NCBI GenBank assembly: GCA_024734495.1
Contig: JALMQS010000085.1
Location: forward strand, 20,861,539 to 20,925,538
Length of the DNA stretch: 64,000 nucleotides
Reading direction: 5' to 3'
Origin: Forficula auricularia
Lineage: Eukaryota > Arthropoda > Insecta > Dermaptera > Forficulidae
The notes beneath the pieces were generated by a model. The model worked only from the letters and a program-made list of their open reading frames with translations, had not been told where the DNA came from and did not search any database. Shown here one piece after another: positions 25,601 to 35,674 of the stretch. The translations under genes and the position numbers were made by a program. The number at the start of each line of letters is the position of its first letter. The stretch's first letter is position 1.

Positions 25601-28600
25601 CATAAAATCAAAAATAACGATCGATTCTTATCTAATACTAGAGGAATAACCTTATTGAATTCCATTTTTGATGTTTTGACTATTAATGGAAACCTCTACT
25701 GAAAATGTGGAAGAATCGACTTAAAATCAAAAAGACTAAATTCTTTTTTGGTAAACAACTCAAGCTTGAGGAAAGCCGCTTCATTAATCGAGATCGAATT
25801 GCCTTACTTAATACATGACTGAAATGTTATCAGTCATGCAAAGTGTTGCAATGATCTGACTGTGTCATCTAGCGGCAGAGTCTAAAGGCCCGTGGCCAAA
25901 GCAAAGAAGGCCAATACATTTAGTCCAAATCATTTAAATTTAATACCTTAATTCCGTTTTATGTTAAAATAAAGGTCTTAAAAATTTATTTATTATTATT
26001 TTTCTAATGACAAATTTATAGCCCTCAAGGCAGTATAGTAAATAAATAATTAGATGTTGATCATTTTTTCCAGGCCTTAAATAATCAAGAGAAATTGAAA
26101 AAGGAAATCAAACGTCTTAAGAGAAAAGTAAGTCTTGAGAAATTTATTTTAATTATTTTAATCAAAGAGTGTGTCCTCTCCTTGTTGTAAATAAATATAC
26201 TAACATATACACATTTTTTTTATCCCCTAAAGGCCTGTATGGGCTGGCCCCTCCATCGTGAAAAGAACAGGGTAGAAGGAAAGAAGCCGGGATCACGAGC
26301 CAAATCTCAGAAAGTTAGATACAATACAATTTAATAAATTTTTAGGGGATTCGAGCAGTGGTAAATTCTCCGATCGATAAATTAGGTTAAATTTATCTCC
26401 CACTTAATTTTATTTCCATACCCTATACTTACAGAAAAAATGTCTGGGTATACCCGGGAATCGATCCCGAGACCTCCGGGTTGCCAGACAGACATGCTGA
26501 CCATTACACCAGGGAGGGCGACGAATATTAGGGTCCGTCCATAAATTACGTCACACCTTAAGGGGGGGTGGATCTTAAAAATTGTGGTGTCACAAAAGTC
26601 AAATTAAAATTTTTTTAAAATATTCAAATATAGGTATTTTTTAGATTTCAGGTTACAGATAAAAAATTGTAAGCAACGACTGGACCCGCCTAGCTCGTAC
26701 GCAGCTTTCATTCTTCGGTGCGCAATTTGTTGCCTAAATACAGGCGCACCAACCTCACAAATTTTAATTCGTTCAGTTATTTACTTATCGCTAGTAGCAC
26801 AATGTTTTAAACTACATAGTAACTATATAGGGGCTATATTGATTCTCGAAATCTATATAGGCACTGTGCTACTAAGGCTATTTTATAATTCAATATTTTT
26901 CTTATAGGTGTAAAAAAATTTATTTATTTTTAGCAAAAACACTTAATTTTTTTTTCAAATAGATAAACCATTTTTTGTAATTATTAAGTATTTATTTCCT
27001 TAAGATTAATAGTTACAGAATAGTGAATAATGTGTTAAATTATATAAATAAAAATAAATCTACTCTTATTAGACGAGCAAAAATTGTATATATATTTGTA
27101 TGTTAGTTCTATTTTGAAAACAGCTCTACCGATTTTGATGAAACCAACTCTATTAACAAGTTTTGAGGATGAGAAAACGATCTGGCTAGGTCTGGGCCTC
27201 AATAAATTTCATCTTAATTGATCTTTCTTAATTAAAATAATTATTTATATATGAAAATCTCAATAAAAAGTTTGTTTACATTTTTTTCAATTATCTTTAT
27301 TAATTGGTTTTTTAATTTTAAAACCCACGAATACTTTATACCGAATATTGTTATATATTAGAAGTTGTCAATTTATTTGATTAAAATTCCTCTTATTAAA
27401 ATACACTGACTAAAAAATTATCGCAAGCTAGAAGATCAAGAACAGTCGATGGTGGGGAAGTAATCTCCGAAATCGAAGCCCCAAATACAATCTACTAGGT
27501 GTGGCGGTAAATAATGTCCTTTTTTCGGCATGAGGAAAACACAAATTTTTTCAGCACTGGCAAAAGTGGTTTATTCAAAGTATGCACCATCGGATTCTAC
27601 ACATTTTGACCAACGGTACGGCAAATTGTGTATCCCCTCCCAGTAGAATTTCTCCCCTTTCGAGGCGAGCCAAGATTCGAGCCATTTTGCCACTTCTATG
27701 TAATTAGCGAAGTGCTGGTCAGTCAATCCGTGTGCCATTGACCTAAAGAGGTGGTAATCCGATGGAGCGAGGTCTGGAGAGTAGGGCGGGTGGGGTGGGG
27801 CCTCCCATTTGAGCGCTTTGATGGTTTTTTTCGTGGATTTGGCGGTGTGCGACGAAGCGTTGTCGTGGAGCAAAATGACACGTCCATGTCTTTGAGCCCA
27901 TTGCGGCCGTTTTTCAATCAATGCAAGATTCAAATTGATCAATTGTAGTCTGTAGCGGCCCGCATCAACAGTTTCGCCCGGTTTTAGCAGCTCATAATAC
28001 AAGGACATTATTAACCGCCAAACCTAGTATACATTATTTCATGAAAAAAATTGCTTCAATGAAATTATTATTTATTATTTATTTACTCGATAAATTGTTA
28101 TTTAATTAAAGAAAAAAATTATACGGAATTTATTTATATACCTATATACACATAATTTGTGGATCACTAGAAAGCTAGAAATTCAAAAAACTGGGGCGGG
28201 TGGGAATGGATGTAGGGGTGCAGTGGTGGGGGCGAGGTGCGTGGTTTCGGGAGAAGGGGGGTCCAAGGGGCGTGTACTATATATATTTGTATCTTTTAAA
28301 TTTGGTTACCGTACATCGCTCGGTGGCTCCAGGTACTTTAAACTTAAAATAGATATATTAAATCCTTTTAGTTGAGTTCAATTAAAAAAAAAAAATTATA
28401 TAATTATTAAAATATAGGGTATAAAAGTGATATTGTTACGTCACAATACAAGGGGGCTCAATGAAAATGTTACAGAATGTCACACTGCAGGAGGTCTACA
28501 AATCTTTAAATTCGTGTGACCTAAATTATGGACGGCCTCTTAGATATAGGTTTCGAATTAATAGAGACCGTCCCGAGACTCAAAAGGAGATAATCCGCCA

Positions 28601-30999
28601 TTGCAAACTTCTACCCAGGCAAACAGAATAATAAAATGGTGTAAATTAGAGAGATTTTTCAGAAAAAGAGGAAAACATATTGAAAAAGCTGGAAGTAAAT
28701 AGTTACTTCCCGTTGGCCAATTTAAACCAAGATCTTGTTTTGTAAATTGAAAATCAAATTTTAGAATATTTTGGAATTCAAAAATAAGGTCATTTCCAAA
28801 TTGTCAGACCAATATTTGACCCACATCTACACTTATTAATCGAGCAAAAATTCTATATTTATTTGTATATATATTTGTATCTTGGTTCTATTTTGAAAAC
28901 GGCTCTACCGATTTTGATGAAATTCACGGGTTAGGGGGTTTTCGGGGTGACAATTCGATCTGTCACGGTCTCACCTTCGACAAAATTGTTTTTTATGGGT
29001 TTTTTCGTAATCAAATTAATTATTCTCAGGTAGACAAATCACATTCTTAGGGTTTTAAAAAAGATTTCCCTTTTCCTTTTGTACCCAGGCAGACAATGGG
29101 TTGCTTTAATTCATTGTTCTAAAAGGCCTTGAAGAAGTATTGTGATTGTGGATTTTAAGATATTTTGTTTTCCCTAAACGTTAGAAATATTAATAAACGT
29201 TTTATAATTGTTTTTACAAAGAACTTTATTTATTTAATAGAATAAAATATAATCAAGAATTTATTTAAAAATATATTTCGCATAAGCAGGTCTCAATTTT
29301 CTGAAAAAATAACACATTTTGATAGGTTTTATTTATTAACAATTGGATGAATAAAAATGAATCATATGGTTGAATCAAAACAGGTGCAGGAGGTGGGGTG
29401 CAGTGGTGGGGGATCCGGGGTAGGGCGAGGTTTCGGGGGTGGGGTCAAGCGGGGTGGGGGTACAGTGGGCGAATACTATATATATTTGTATTTTTTTTAA
29501 TTTGAAAACGGCTCTCAAATAAAAATCGACCTTTTTATCAAATTTTAAATTAAAAATAATATTAAAATAAAGATTTTAACTGAAGGAAGAAGTTACCGAG
29601 CATCGCTCGGTGCCTCAGAGTACTATTATACTTATGACAAAGGAAAGGACAAAGATAAAATAATCAAAATTATTTAATTAAATCTTAAACGATTTTGAAA
29701 TGTATTGAAATGATAAACGGATGAATAACTTAACATGTTCTAAAATCTATTTATTTATGATTTATTTATTTATTTATTTAGATGGCGGTAGATCGAGAAA
29801 AGGCAACTAAATTAGAAGAAGACAATCGTGAATTAAAACAAACCGTAAGTTTATTTAAGTAATAGTATATTTTTAAAAAATAATACCCTGTTTTACTGTC
29901 ATATCAATTGTCAACGTTTCGAAAAGTTATTTTTTTCATTTTTCTATGGAATTTTTGAACAATTATCATAATGGGAGAGATTAGATTTACAGAAACACTT
30001 GAATTATTTTATTATTTATAAAGAGAAACCAATAAGCTTGTCTTCTGCTTGATGGAAATAAATGTATTAAATATACAATTATATAAATTATTTATTTGCT
30101 TGAGACTATAGTTTTGAATGTATTACCTTCATCATGCGTCTTTTTAAAAAGAAATATATTATTTCTCATTGGTTTAACTAGGCGACTGCATCTATAGAGA
30201 AATTTCAGATGTTCTAATAGCAATCGGGTCACTTGACAAACGAATATAATACATGGTGGGGCGCAGTCACTTCCTTATTTTAAAAAATCATAACACAAAA
30301 AATATTGGCAGTATAGATTTAATTCTTTTTTCTGTATACAGAGGTACATTTAAAGTTTCATTTTATTAGGTTTTAAAAACGAAATCTCGAAGGTGGGCAC
30401 CGTCCTTGTCAATAGACGTAGATAGATGTGGCAGGGATTTTATTATTTGAAATAAAATGTTAATTTTAGTGTATTAATTTATTTTATTTTAGATTCGAGA
30501 ATTGATTGGAGATGAAGATGGGACGCAAGATATCTTTGAAGCGTCACAAAAAGGCTCCCTTCCAGCCTTGAAGTATTGGTACACCAAAGACCCCTCTTCT
30601 ATTCATAGTAAGAATGAATATTATTATAATATCACTCCGCTGCATTATGCATCTGAAAATGGACAATTAGCATTTGTAGAATCTTTATTGTCCAAAGGGG
30701 TGGATATAGATGCAGTGGATGCTGAAAATTCAACCCCCTTAATAATTGCCTGCCTCAAAGGTCATGTCTCTGTAGTCGAAGCGCTGCTAGACAAGGGGGC
30801 AAATATCAACCATCAGAATAAGGTCAAACGGACACCGCTACATCTGGCAGTCATGGATGAAACTAAATTGCCTATAGTGAAAGTATTAATAAACAGAGGG
30901 GCGGATAGTGGTTTAAGAGATTTTATGAATAAAACGCCATTAGATAATGCTAGGGAATATGAAAATAAATCTATTGAAGATTATTTGTCGTCCCATTAA
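19501..30999 (+). CDS. Secreted coiled-coil and ankyrin-repeat protein, 7 exons
   Basis: Predicted 309-residue protein. Exons: 19501-19632, 20714-20749, 21563-21625, 22645-22719, 26074-26127, 29782-29844 and 30493-30999. Every intron is phase 0, every donor is GTAAGT except where noted, and every acceptor is AG. Residues 1-19 are a signal peptide (MSIVIIVTFLCALIEGSIG) with likely cleavage before SDRRPSA. The five microexons (12, 21, 25, 18 and 21 codons) encode Lys/Glu/Leu-rich helices such as LNRENDRLKLQLKTQNED, predicted to form a coiled coil. The last exon has at least three ankyrin repeats: TPLHYASENGQLAFVESLLS, STPLIIACLKGHVSVVEALL and RTPLHLAV. Ankyrin domains act in the cytosol, so a signal peptide suggests export for use inside another organism's cells, as in insect effectors. 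That role is inferred. No homologue name is given. Extra or skipped microexons cannot be excluded. Confidence 0.85.
20120..20635. repeat. Foldback in ankyrin gene intron 1
   Basis: CCAAATCGGACGGTTTG on the left is matched by CAAACCGTCCGATTTGG on the right. Arms of about 180 bases continue through AAAGATATCGAATTT and its complement. Confidence 0.8.
20714..20749 (+). CDS. Ankyrin gene microexon 2 (36 nt)
   Basis: Bounded by TTTTCAG and GTAAGT. Encodes VMDNLITTLRRE, phase 0. Confidence 0.82.
21005..21322. mobile_element. Foldback/MITE in ankyrin gene intron 2
   Basis: TAGACCATGAAATATATAGA on the left and its complement on the right. Inner parts CACGCCC and CTACAGATGACGTCAC also mirror each other or recur. 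Non-coding. Confidence 0.8.
21563..21625 (+). CDS. Ankyrin gene microexon 3 (63 nt)
   Basis: Bounded by TTTCCTAG and GTAAGT. Encodes TLQKFENYKNEIKRLQSLNE V, phase 0; the heptad-like Leu and Ile spacing suits a coiled coil. Confidence 0.82.
21885..21945 (-). ncRNA. Hammerhead-like motif, family 2, left arm
   Basis: On the minus strand: CTGATGA, an extra T, the stem II pair GAAGAC/GTCTTC, then GAAAC and TATAGTC. Stem I is weak. Stem III (CTATAG) is self-complementary, so it would form only between two copies. Confidence 0.5.
22090..22140 (+). ncRNA. Hammerhead-like motif, family 2, damaged stem II
   Basis: Same motif as the left arm but several bases are missing before GCAAGTCTTCGAAAC, so stem II cannot close. 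Probably inactive. Confidence 0.4.
22395..22610 (-). mobile_element. tRNA(Ser/Leu)-like SINE in intron 3
   Basis: On the minus strand the head reads GGCCGAGATGGCTAAGGCGC (A box) with a long variable-arm-like stem, then GGTTCGAAGCC (B box). It inserts directly before microexon 4 and ends near its acceptor. Confidence 0.75.
22645..22719 (+). CDS. Ankyrin gene microexon 4 (75 nt)
   Basis: Bounded by TTTTCCAG and GTAAGT. Begins GLDSQADLNREN and ends LKTQNED, phase 0. Confidence 0.82.
23315..25775 (+). repeat. 119-bp repeat element: body plus about 14-unit array
   Basis: The body (23315-24050) is followed by tandem units of about 119 bp, with starts near 24061, 24180 and 24299. Each has AAAATAGCGATTGATTCTCA and TTGACGTTTCGGTTTTTATT. 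It ends at AACAACTCAAGCTTGAG. It is the reverse complement of the 9698-11060 element with a longer array. Confidence 0.9.
25794..25912 (+). mobile_element. Fragment of the TRIM LTR
   Basis: Matches the LTR core at 34600-34720: CGAATTGCCTTA, the hairpin ATGACTGA...TCAGTCAT, and CATCTAGCGG. Both LTR ends have been lost. Confidence 0.7.
26074..26127 (+). CDS. Ankyrin gene microexon 5 (54 nt)
   Basis: Bounded by TTTTTCCAG and GTAAGT. Encodes ALNNQEKLKKEIKRLKRK, phase 0. Confidence 0.82.
26217..26521 (-). mobile_element. tRNA-derived SINE with LINE-type tail
   Basis: On the minus strand it starts with a tRNA-like head: A box TGGTGTAATGGTCAGC and B box GGGATCGATTCCC. Its 3' end is CACGATGGAGGGGCCAGCCC ... 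GGCCTTTAGGGG, matching the 3' end of the LINE at 15330-16460. This is the standard arrangement in which a SINE borrows a LINE's tail for mobilisation. Confidence 0.75.
27055..27235 (+). repeat. Repeat starting TCTACTCTTATTAGACGAGC (Helitron-like family)
   Basis: Shares CGAGCAAAAATTGTATATAT and CTCTACCGATTTTGATGAAA with copies at 28836, 32690-32915 (-), 37806, 38815, 39190, 46380 and 54120. Non-autonomous. The Helitron label is tentative. Confidence 0.55.
27495..28027 (-). mobile_element. Internally deleted mariner element
   Basis: Both ends carry inverted repeats (CTAGGTGTGGCGG / AACCGCCAAACCTAG), flanked by TA. The enclosed 145-codon frame (27571-28008) is the C-terminal half of a mariner transposase. 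LLHDNASSH contains the second catalytic Asp and YSPDLAPSDYHLF the third. The N-terminal helix-turn-helix and first catalytic Asp are gone, and the frame starts immediately after the terminal repeat, so this copy needs transposase from elsewhere. Confidence 0.93.
27571..28008 (-). pseudogene. mariner transposase, C-terminal remnant
   Basis: Contains HDNASSHTA and the PYSPDLAPSDYHLF motif with the D34D-type spacing, then the C-terminal domain with AKWLESWLASKGEKFYWEGI. The first catalytic Asp is absent. Confidence 0.93.
28140..28345 (+). repeat. G-rich 3' end of Helitron-like repeat
   Basis: GGGGTGCAGTGGTGGGGGCG-type run followed by a hairpin-like GTTACCGTACATCGCTCGGT and GGCTCCAGGTAC. The same ending is at 29390-29620, 39785-40015, 48380-48605 and 54800-54975. 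Confidence 0.6.
28836..29630 (+). mobile_element. Helitron-like non-autonomous element
   Basis: Full copy from TCTACACTTATTAATCGAGC to the hairpin ACCGAGCATCGCTCGGT and GCCTC...GTACT. No coding capacity seen. A close relative is 39190-40015. Confidence 0.55.
29782..29844 (+). CDS. Ankyrin gene microexon 6 (63 nt)
   Basis: Bounded by TTATTTAG and GTAAGT. Ends LEEDNRELKQT. It matches the length, phase and ending of the minus-strand 63-nt exons at 36096-36722. Confidence 0.82.
30493..30999 (+). CDS. Ankyrin gene terminal exon (ankyrin repeats)
   Basis: The acceptor is TTATTTTAG. It encodes IRELIGDEDGTQDIFEASQK, then three or four ankyrin repeats, and ends ...SIEDYLSSH and a stop at 30997-30999. 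Confidence 0.9.
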   Translation: MRELIGDEDGTQDIFEASQKGSLPALKYWYTKDPSSIHSKNEYYYNITPLHYASENGQLAFVESLLSKGVDIDAVDAENSTPLIIACLKGHVSVVEALLDKGANINHQNKVKRTPLHLAVMDETKLPIVKVLINRGADSGLRDFMNKTPLDNAREYENKSIEDYLSSH

Positions 31000-31026
31000 C
31001 ATGCTGACAAATAATCCTACTTCGGT

Positions 31027-31048
31027 AATAAACAAATAAGTAAATAAA
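31027..31048 (+). terminator. Poly-A signals of ankyrin gene
   Basis: AATAAA at 31027-31032 and again at 31043-31048, 28-44 bases after the stop codon. Confidence 0.6.
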
Positions 31049-31049
31049 G

Positions 31050-31960
31050 CATTTATAACATTCAAAGAAAATCATGGTTCACGCCACTCAATGCGTTGAC
31101 TCGGCTCTCATTAATTCATTGGTTTATTATTTCATTAATGATTGATTGACTCACGTATTATACAATGTTTTTAACAATTTGACTGAGTACTTAAAGAATT
31201 ATCACTACAATTGTCTTAAAGTATTGTTTAGTTGAATAAACTATTTGTATGAGGTCGCAGTGCGATCTAGCGGAGAGCGCTAGGACTGACCGGACAATAG
31301 GATTTCGAACTTAGGTAGATTTTTCCCGGTAGTCAAATAAATATTTGAATTATCATTTAGCATTTCCCGATCAATGATTTTAATTAAATTTATTATATTA
31401 AATTATTTTAGAATTAATTATTTCTAAATTTCCTGTTAAAATGTTAAATGTATATTTTGAAATTAATTAAAAAAGCGAGGCGTATTCTAATTTTGACAAA
31501 GTTTTTAAATTTACCATTTTGAATTTTTTATAAAAATGTTAGTTGATTTTGTCAGTTCCAGTATCTATGGTAGCAAATTTCAGTGAAATGTTAAGCTGGA
31601 AAGTAACCAAATTTGTAACTTAAGTTTGGAATTTAATTTTATATGGTATGCGAGGACCTCCAAAATATACTTTTTTGTATGAAATTTTACCTATTTTATT
31701 CATTTAATAAAATAACCTTGAATATGATCAAAAAAAAATTAAAAAAAAAACATTATAGCCAAACAAACCTTTGGTTTATTTTACAAATATTATTCAAGGT
31801 TCTGTATAACAAAATTTAAAAATCAACCGCACGACTTTCATATTTTCATTTATTTGAAATCATCGCGACAAGACTAATTTACAAAAATGGATTAACAGGG
31901 TGCACCCTTTTACCAAGTTTCAGCTTTCTAGCGCAATGAAAAAACATCATAACTTAATTG
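31050..31960. other. Intergenic, no gene seen
   Basis: AT-rich sequence downstream of the ankyrin gene. A short GC-richer segment, GCAGTGCGATCTAGCGGAGA, lies near 31257-31280. Confidence 0.4.
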
Positions 31961-31969
31961 AAAGCAAGG

Positions 31970-32338
31970 GCGGATCAAGGAATTTTTATGGGGGGGGGGG
32001 GAGAATGTATATAAGATCTACTTTTTATCTCGAAAGTGTGTCGCGATCGAATTGTCCAAGCGGGGGGGGGGGGGCGGAGAGACGCCCCCCCCTCACACAC
32101 ACATAGAACTTTATATTATATATATAAATGTTGTTGTTTTTTACAAATTTTTTTACGAATTTCATATCTCATATTATTATAAAAAAAAATAAAAAAAATA
32201 AAAAAAATTGTTATAAATTCCCTGTCGATTTGGCCGCCGTTTTTTGGCCTCTGCGTGCGACGCAGGTGTTGCACTCCCGCCAGGCACGGGCCTCTATGGG
32301 GCGGTCGCCCCCTCCCCCCCCCCCTCGGATCCGCCCTT
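31970..32338. mobile_element. Second copy of GGGCGGATC-terminus element
   Basis: Begins AAGGGCGGATCAAGGAATTT and ends GGATCCGCCCTT, with long G/C runs in the arms, as at 3771-3966. Confidence 0.6.
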
Positions 32339-32392
32339 GGTTGAAAGGTTGTTGATTAATACAGAGAAATAACTGAGGTTGTCCTCTGCTTG

Positions 32393-32395
<3 letters not shown>

Positions 32396-32450
<55 letters not shown>
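32396..32450. repeat. (TA)n microsatellite
   Basis: About 27 TA units. Confidence 0.95.
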
Positions 32451-32451
<1 letters not shown>

Positions 32452-32689
32452 AATAGCTAAATAGAAGTCTTGGAACAAAGTGCAATTACCATATGCTAGA
32501 AACGACATTTTATTTTTAAAAATCTAATTCGAAAATGACGCAATTATTTTTATTACATGCGAGAGGAAAGATTTTAGTTAAATTGCGTTTAAACAAGTTG
32601 GTTGTGTTTTTTGAACACTTGGCAGAAAAACAGTATTTTGTTATCTATTTATTATTTGATATCGGCAAAGGTCAGAGATTGGAAAAAAT

Positions 32690-32915
32690 ATAAACAAAAT
32701 TTTTATTGAGATTTTCATCTATAAATAATTACTTTAATTAAGAAAAGATCAATTAAGATGAAATTTGTTGAGGTCCAGACCTAGCCAGATCGTTTTCTCA
32801 TCCTCAAAACTTGTTAATAGAGTTGGTTTCATCAAAATCGATAGAGCCATTTTCAAAGATACAAATATACAAACAAATATATGAACAATTTTTGCTCGTT
32901 TAATAAGAGTAGATT
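32690..32915 (-). repeat. Helitron-like repeat, minus orientation
   Basis: Reverse complement of the 27055-27235 segment; ends TTTGCTCGTTTAATAAGAGT at about 32889-32908. Confidence 0.55.
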
Positions 32916-33139
32916 GATAAATAAATGATGTATTGGAAGGCTCATCTGATCATTCATAGTGGTAGCGTCTGTTTAGGTTGTCTAAATACAGGCGTTGCCA
33001 ACAAGTGCTGCCATCTGCTAAACTCAGGCGGTCAAATTAGACTTCTGCTAGCCAATAAATATGCACAAGCTGGAAATAATTTTAATCGACGGCAACGTTA
33101 GGCATTCCAAATAAGATTTATATGAGTTTGTGACGGGAA

Positions 33140-34060
33140 CTAAATTTTTGAGGGTCTAAAAACCACGAAAGTTTTGGACTTTTTTCAGATTTTGCGGCAC
33201 GGGTTACTGTTGTCCAATTAAGATGAAACTTTGCCAATCTAATTTTTTACCCAATTGGCAACAATTATGGGTGTCAGCATGGGAAAAATTTTAAGATTAG
33301 TTCCTTGTGACCACCTAATGAGCATAATTTATTTTTCCTCCAAGTTGGTACAAATAGCCTATATTTGACAATCGATTGTGTCTGAACGACTGAACCGATT
33401 ATAACTTTTAAGTACGTTATTCGAAGCAAAAAATTGTATGTTCTTTAATGTTGATAGAAATAACATTTTCTGTAGAACGCATGGTTTTCGAGTTATTATA
33501 ATAACAAAATATCATAATAATAAAAGATGCAGATTTTATTAAAAGAGTTTAAGTTTTAATAAAATCACACATACATAAATTATTTGTAATTATATAAATA
33601 ATTATAATAAAACATGTGTGATTTTACTAAAATTTTACCTCTGCTAATTCTTTAGAAGTGCATAAAATAAATTCTGAGGGTGGGGAAGAGAAAGCTGGGA
33701 GGGGGACCCATTGGTTATATACATCCCGAGGATATCTGTAGAAGATTGTTAGAACATTCCACGGGATATTCCCGGGGTGTGGGTAGAAGATTCTTAGAAC
33801 ATTCCTCGGGAGATTCCCAGAATATCTGTAGAAGATTTTTAGGTGGACTTTTGGGTTTTCTAAGTATATTCTTAGAATATCTACGTAGATTTATAGGACT
33901 TCGTCGGGATACCCGAATGTTCTTAAAAGATATTGAAAGAATATACATAGAATATTCTTGTGCTTCCTGGGTAGCGATAATCTGCTAAAAGTCCAAAGTT
34001 TTCGTGGTTTTTGGGCCCTCAAAAATTTATCATCCACTAAGAAACTGTCGCAAACTCATA
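33140..34060. repeat. Foldback enclosing an AGAAGATT-rich quasi-repeat
   Basis: AAAACCACGAAAGTTTTGGAC at the left matches GTCCAAAGTTTTCGTGGTTT at the right. The interior (33720-33960) is a set of diverged copies of AGAAGATTCTTAGAACATTC. The open frames across it arise from the repeat and are not considered genes. Confidence 0.5.
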
Positions 34061-34434
34061 TAACTCTGAGGGTATGTATTCAAAGTGCTTTGCTATATGT
34101 AGGTATATTTGATTATTATAATAAAATTAATATTTGCCTTATTCAAAGAAACCATTTACATTTACATACATAAATGGATGACCTCAAACTTATAATTCAT
34201 GATTATATGAATAAAATTTCGTACCTGTTTGAAAAATATAATCGATGATATTGCACTAACACTGTATATAAAATAATGTTTATAATACACAAACAACACA
34301 ATACTTTTAAATTTTTTAACAATAATATTATAACAATATTAATAAGGACCACTATAGTACATACATGTGTAAACATGTAACTGGTAATTGTAATGGATCA
34401 AAAATGGCACCTGCAATTATATGTCTTCATAGAG

Positions 34435-34733
34435 TGTTAGGGGGTTGGTTGCGTGGTGCGTGTCCACCTAGTTGGTGGGGTCCTAACAATGATTTGGACA
34501 GGGCGATGTTCGTCCCTAGTAAAGAGCCGGGTTGGGCGCCACCCGCCTAGTTGGCGGGTGAGGAGCTCCTTGTTGGTGGATGGCTCCTCCTTCGACGCCT
34601 AGTCTAGATCGAATTGCCTTATTTAATGCATGACTGAAATGTTATCAGTCATGCAAAGTGTCGCAACGATCTGACTGAGTCATCTAGCGGCCGTGTCTAA
34701 AAGCTCGTAGCCAAAGCAAGACGGGTCGCTACA
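34435..34733 (+). repeat. TRIM LTR 1
   Basis: TGTTAG...CTACA, 299 bp. It contains a perfect hairpin: GCATGACTGA (34628-34637), a 7-base loop, TCAGTCATGC (34645-34654). Confidence 0.85.
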
Positions 34734-34858
34734 TCACACCCTTGCTTTCTTTTTTTTTGGTGATTGCTTTAGCGACATAGTTAGCCGGGCAGGGCTCTAT
34801 CCACCTAGTTGGTGGGTCAAGAGCTGCTTGCTTAGCAATCACGTCGGGGTCACCAGAT

Positions 34859-35145
34859 TGTTAGGGGTTTGGGTGTGGCGTGGTGCGTGTCCGCGCTGCC
34901 CACCTAGTTGGAGGGGACCTAACAATAATTTGGACAGGGTGATGTTCGTCCCTGGTAAAGAGCCGGCGGGTGAGAAGCTCCTTGTTGGTGGATGGATCCT
35001 CCATCGATGCCTAGTGGAGATCGAATTGCCTTATTTAATGCATGACTGAAATGTTATCAGTCATGCAAAGTGTCGCAACGATCTGACTGAGTCATCTAGC
35101 GGCCGTGTCTAAAAGCTCGTAGCCAAAGCAAGACGGGTCGCTACA
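34859..35145 (+). repeat. TRIM LTR 2
   Basis: 287 bp, same ends and hairpin. Confidence 0.85.
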
Positions 35146-35268
35146 TCACACCATTGCTTTCTTTTTTTGGTGATTGCTTTAGCGACTTAGTTAGCCGGGC
35201 AGGGCTCTATCCACCTAGTTGGTGGGTCAAGAGCTGCTTGCTTAGCAATCACGTCGGGGTCACCAGAT

Positions 35269-35552
35269 TGTTAGGGGGTTTGTTGCGTGGTGCGTGTCCG
35301 CGCTGCCCACCTAGTTGGAGGGGACCTAACAATAATTTGGACAGGGTGATGTTCGTCCCTGGTAAAGAGCCGGCGGGTGAGAAGCTCCTTGTTGGTGGAT
35401 GGATCCTCCATCGATGCCTAGTGGAGATCGAATTGCCTTATTTAATGCATGACTGAAATGTTATCAGTCATGCAAAGTGTCGCAACGATCTGACTGAGTC
35501 ATCTAGCGGCCGTGTCTAAAAGCTCGTAGCCAAAGCAAGACGGGCCGCTACA
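35269..35552 (+). repeat. TRIM LTR 3
   Basis: 284 bp, same ends and hairpin. Confidence 0.85.
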
Positions 35553-35674
35553 TCACACCATTGCTTTCTTTTTTGGTGATTGCTTTACCGACTTAGTTAG
35601 CCGGGCAGGGCTCTATCCACCTAGTTGGTGGGTCAAGAGCTGCTTGCTTAGCAATCACGTCGGGGTCACCAGAT

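Noticed and set aside
24048..25720. Regular spacing that might suggest a CRISPR array
   Set aside because: The whole 119-bp unit repeats; there are no unique spacers, and the host is eukaryotic.
30493..30999. Ankyrin exon as a bacterial (for example endosymbiont) transfer
   Set aside because: Eukaryotic introns, phase-0 coiled-coil exons, poly-A signal and no bacterial neighbours; a remote transfer cannot be excluded from this window.
33680..33988. 102-codon open frame
   Set aside because: Made of diverged copies of one short repeat inside a foldback.
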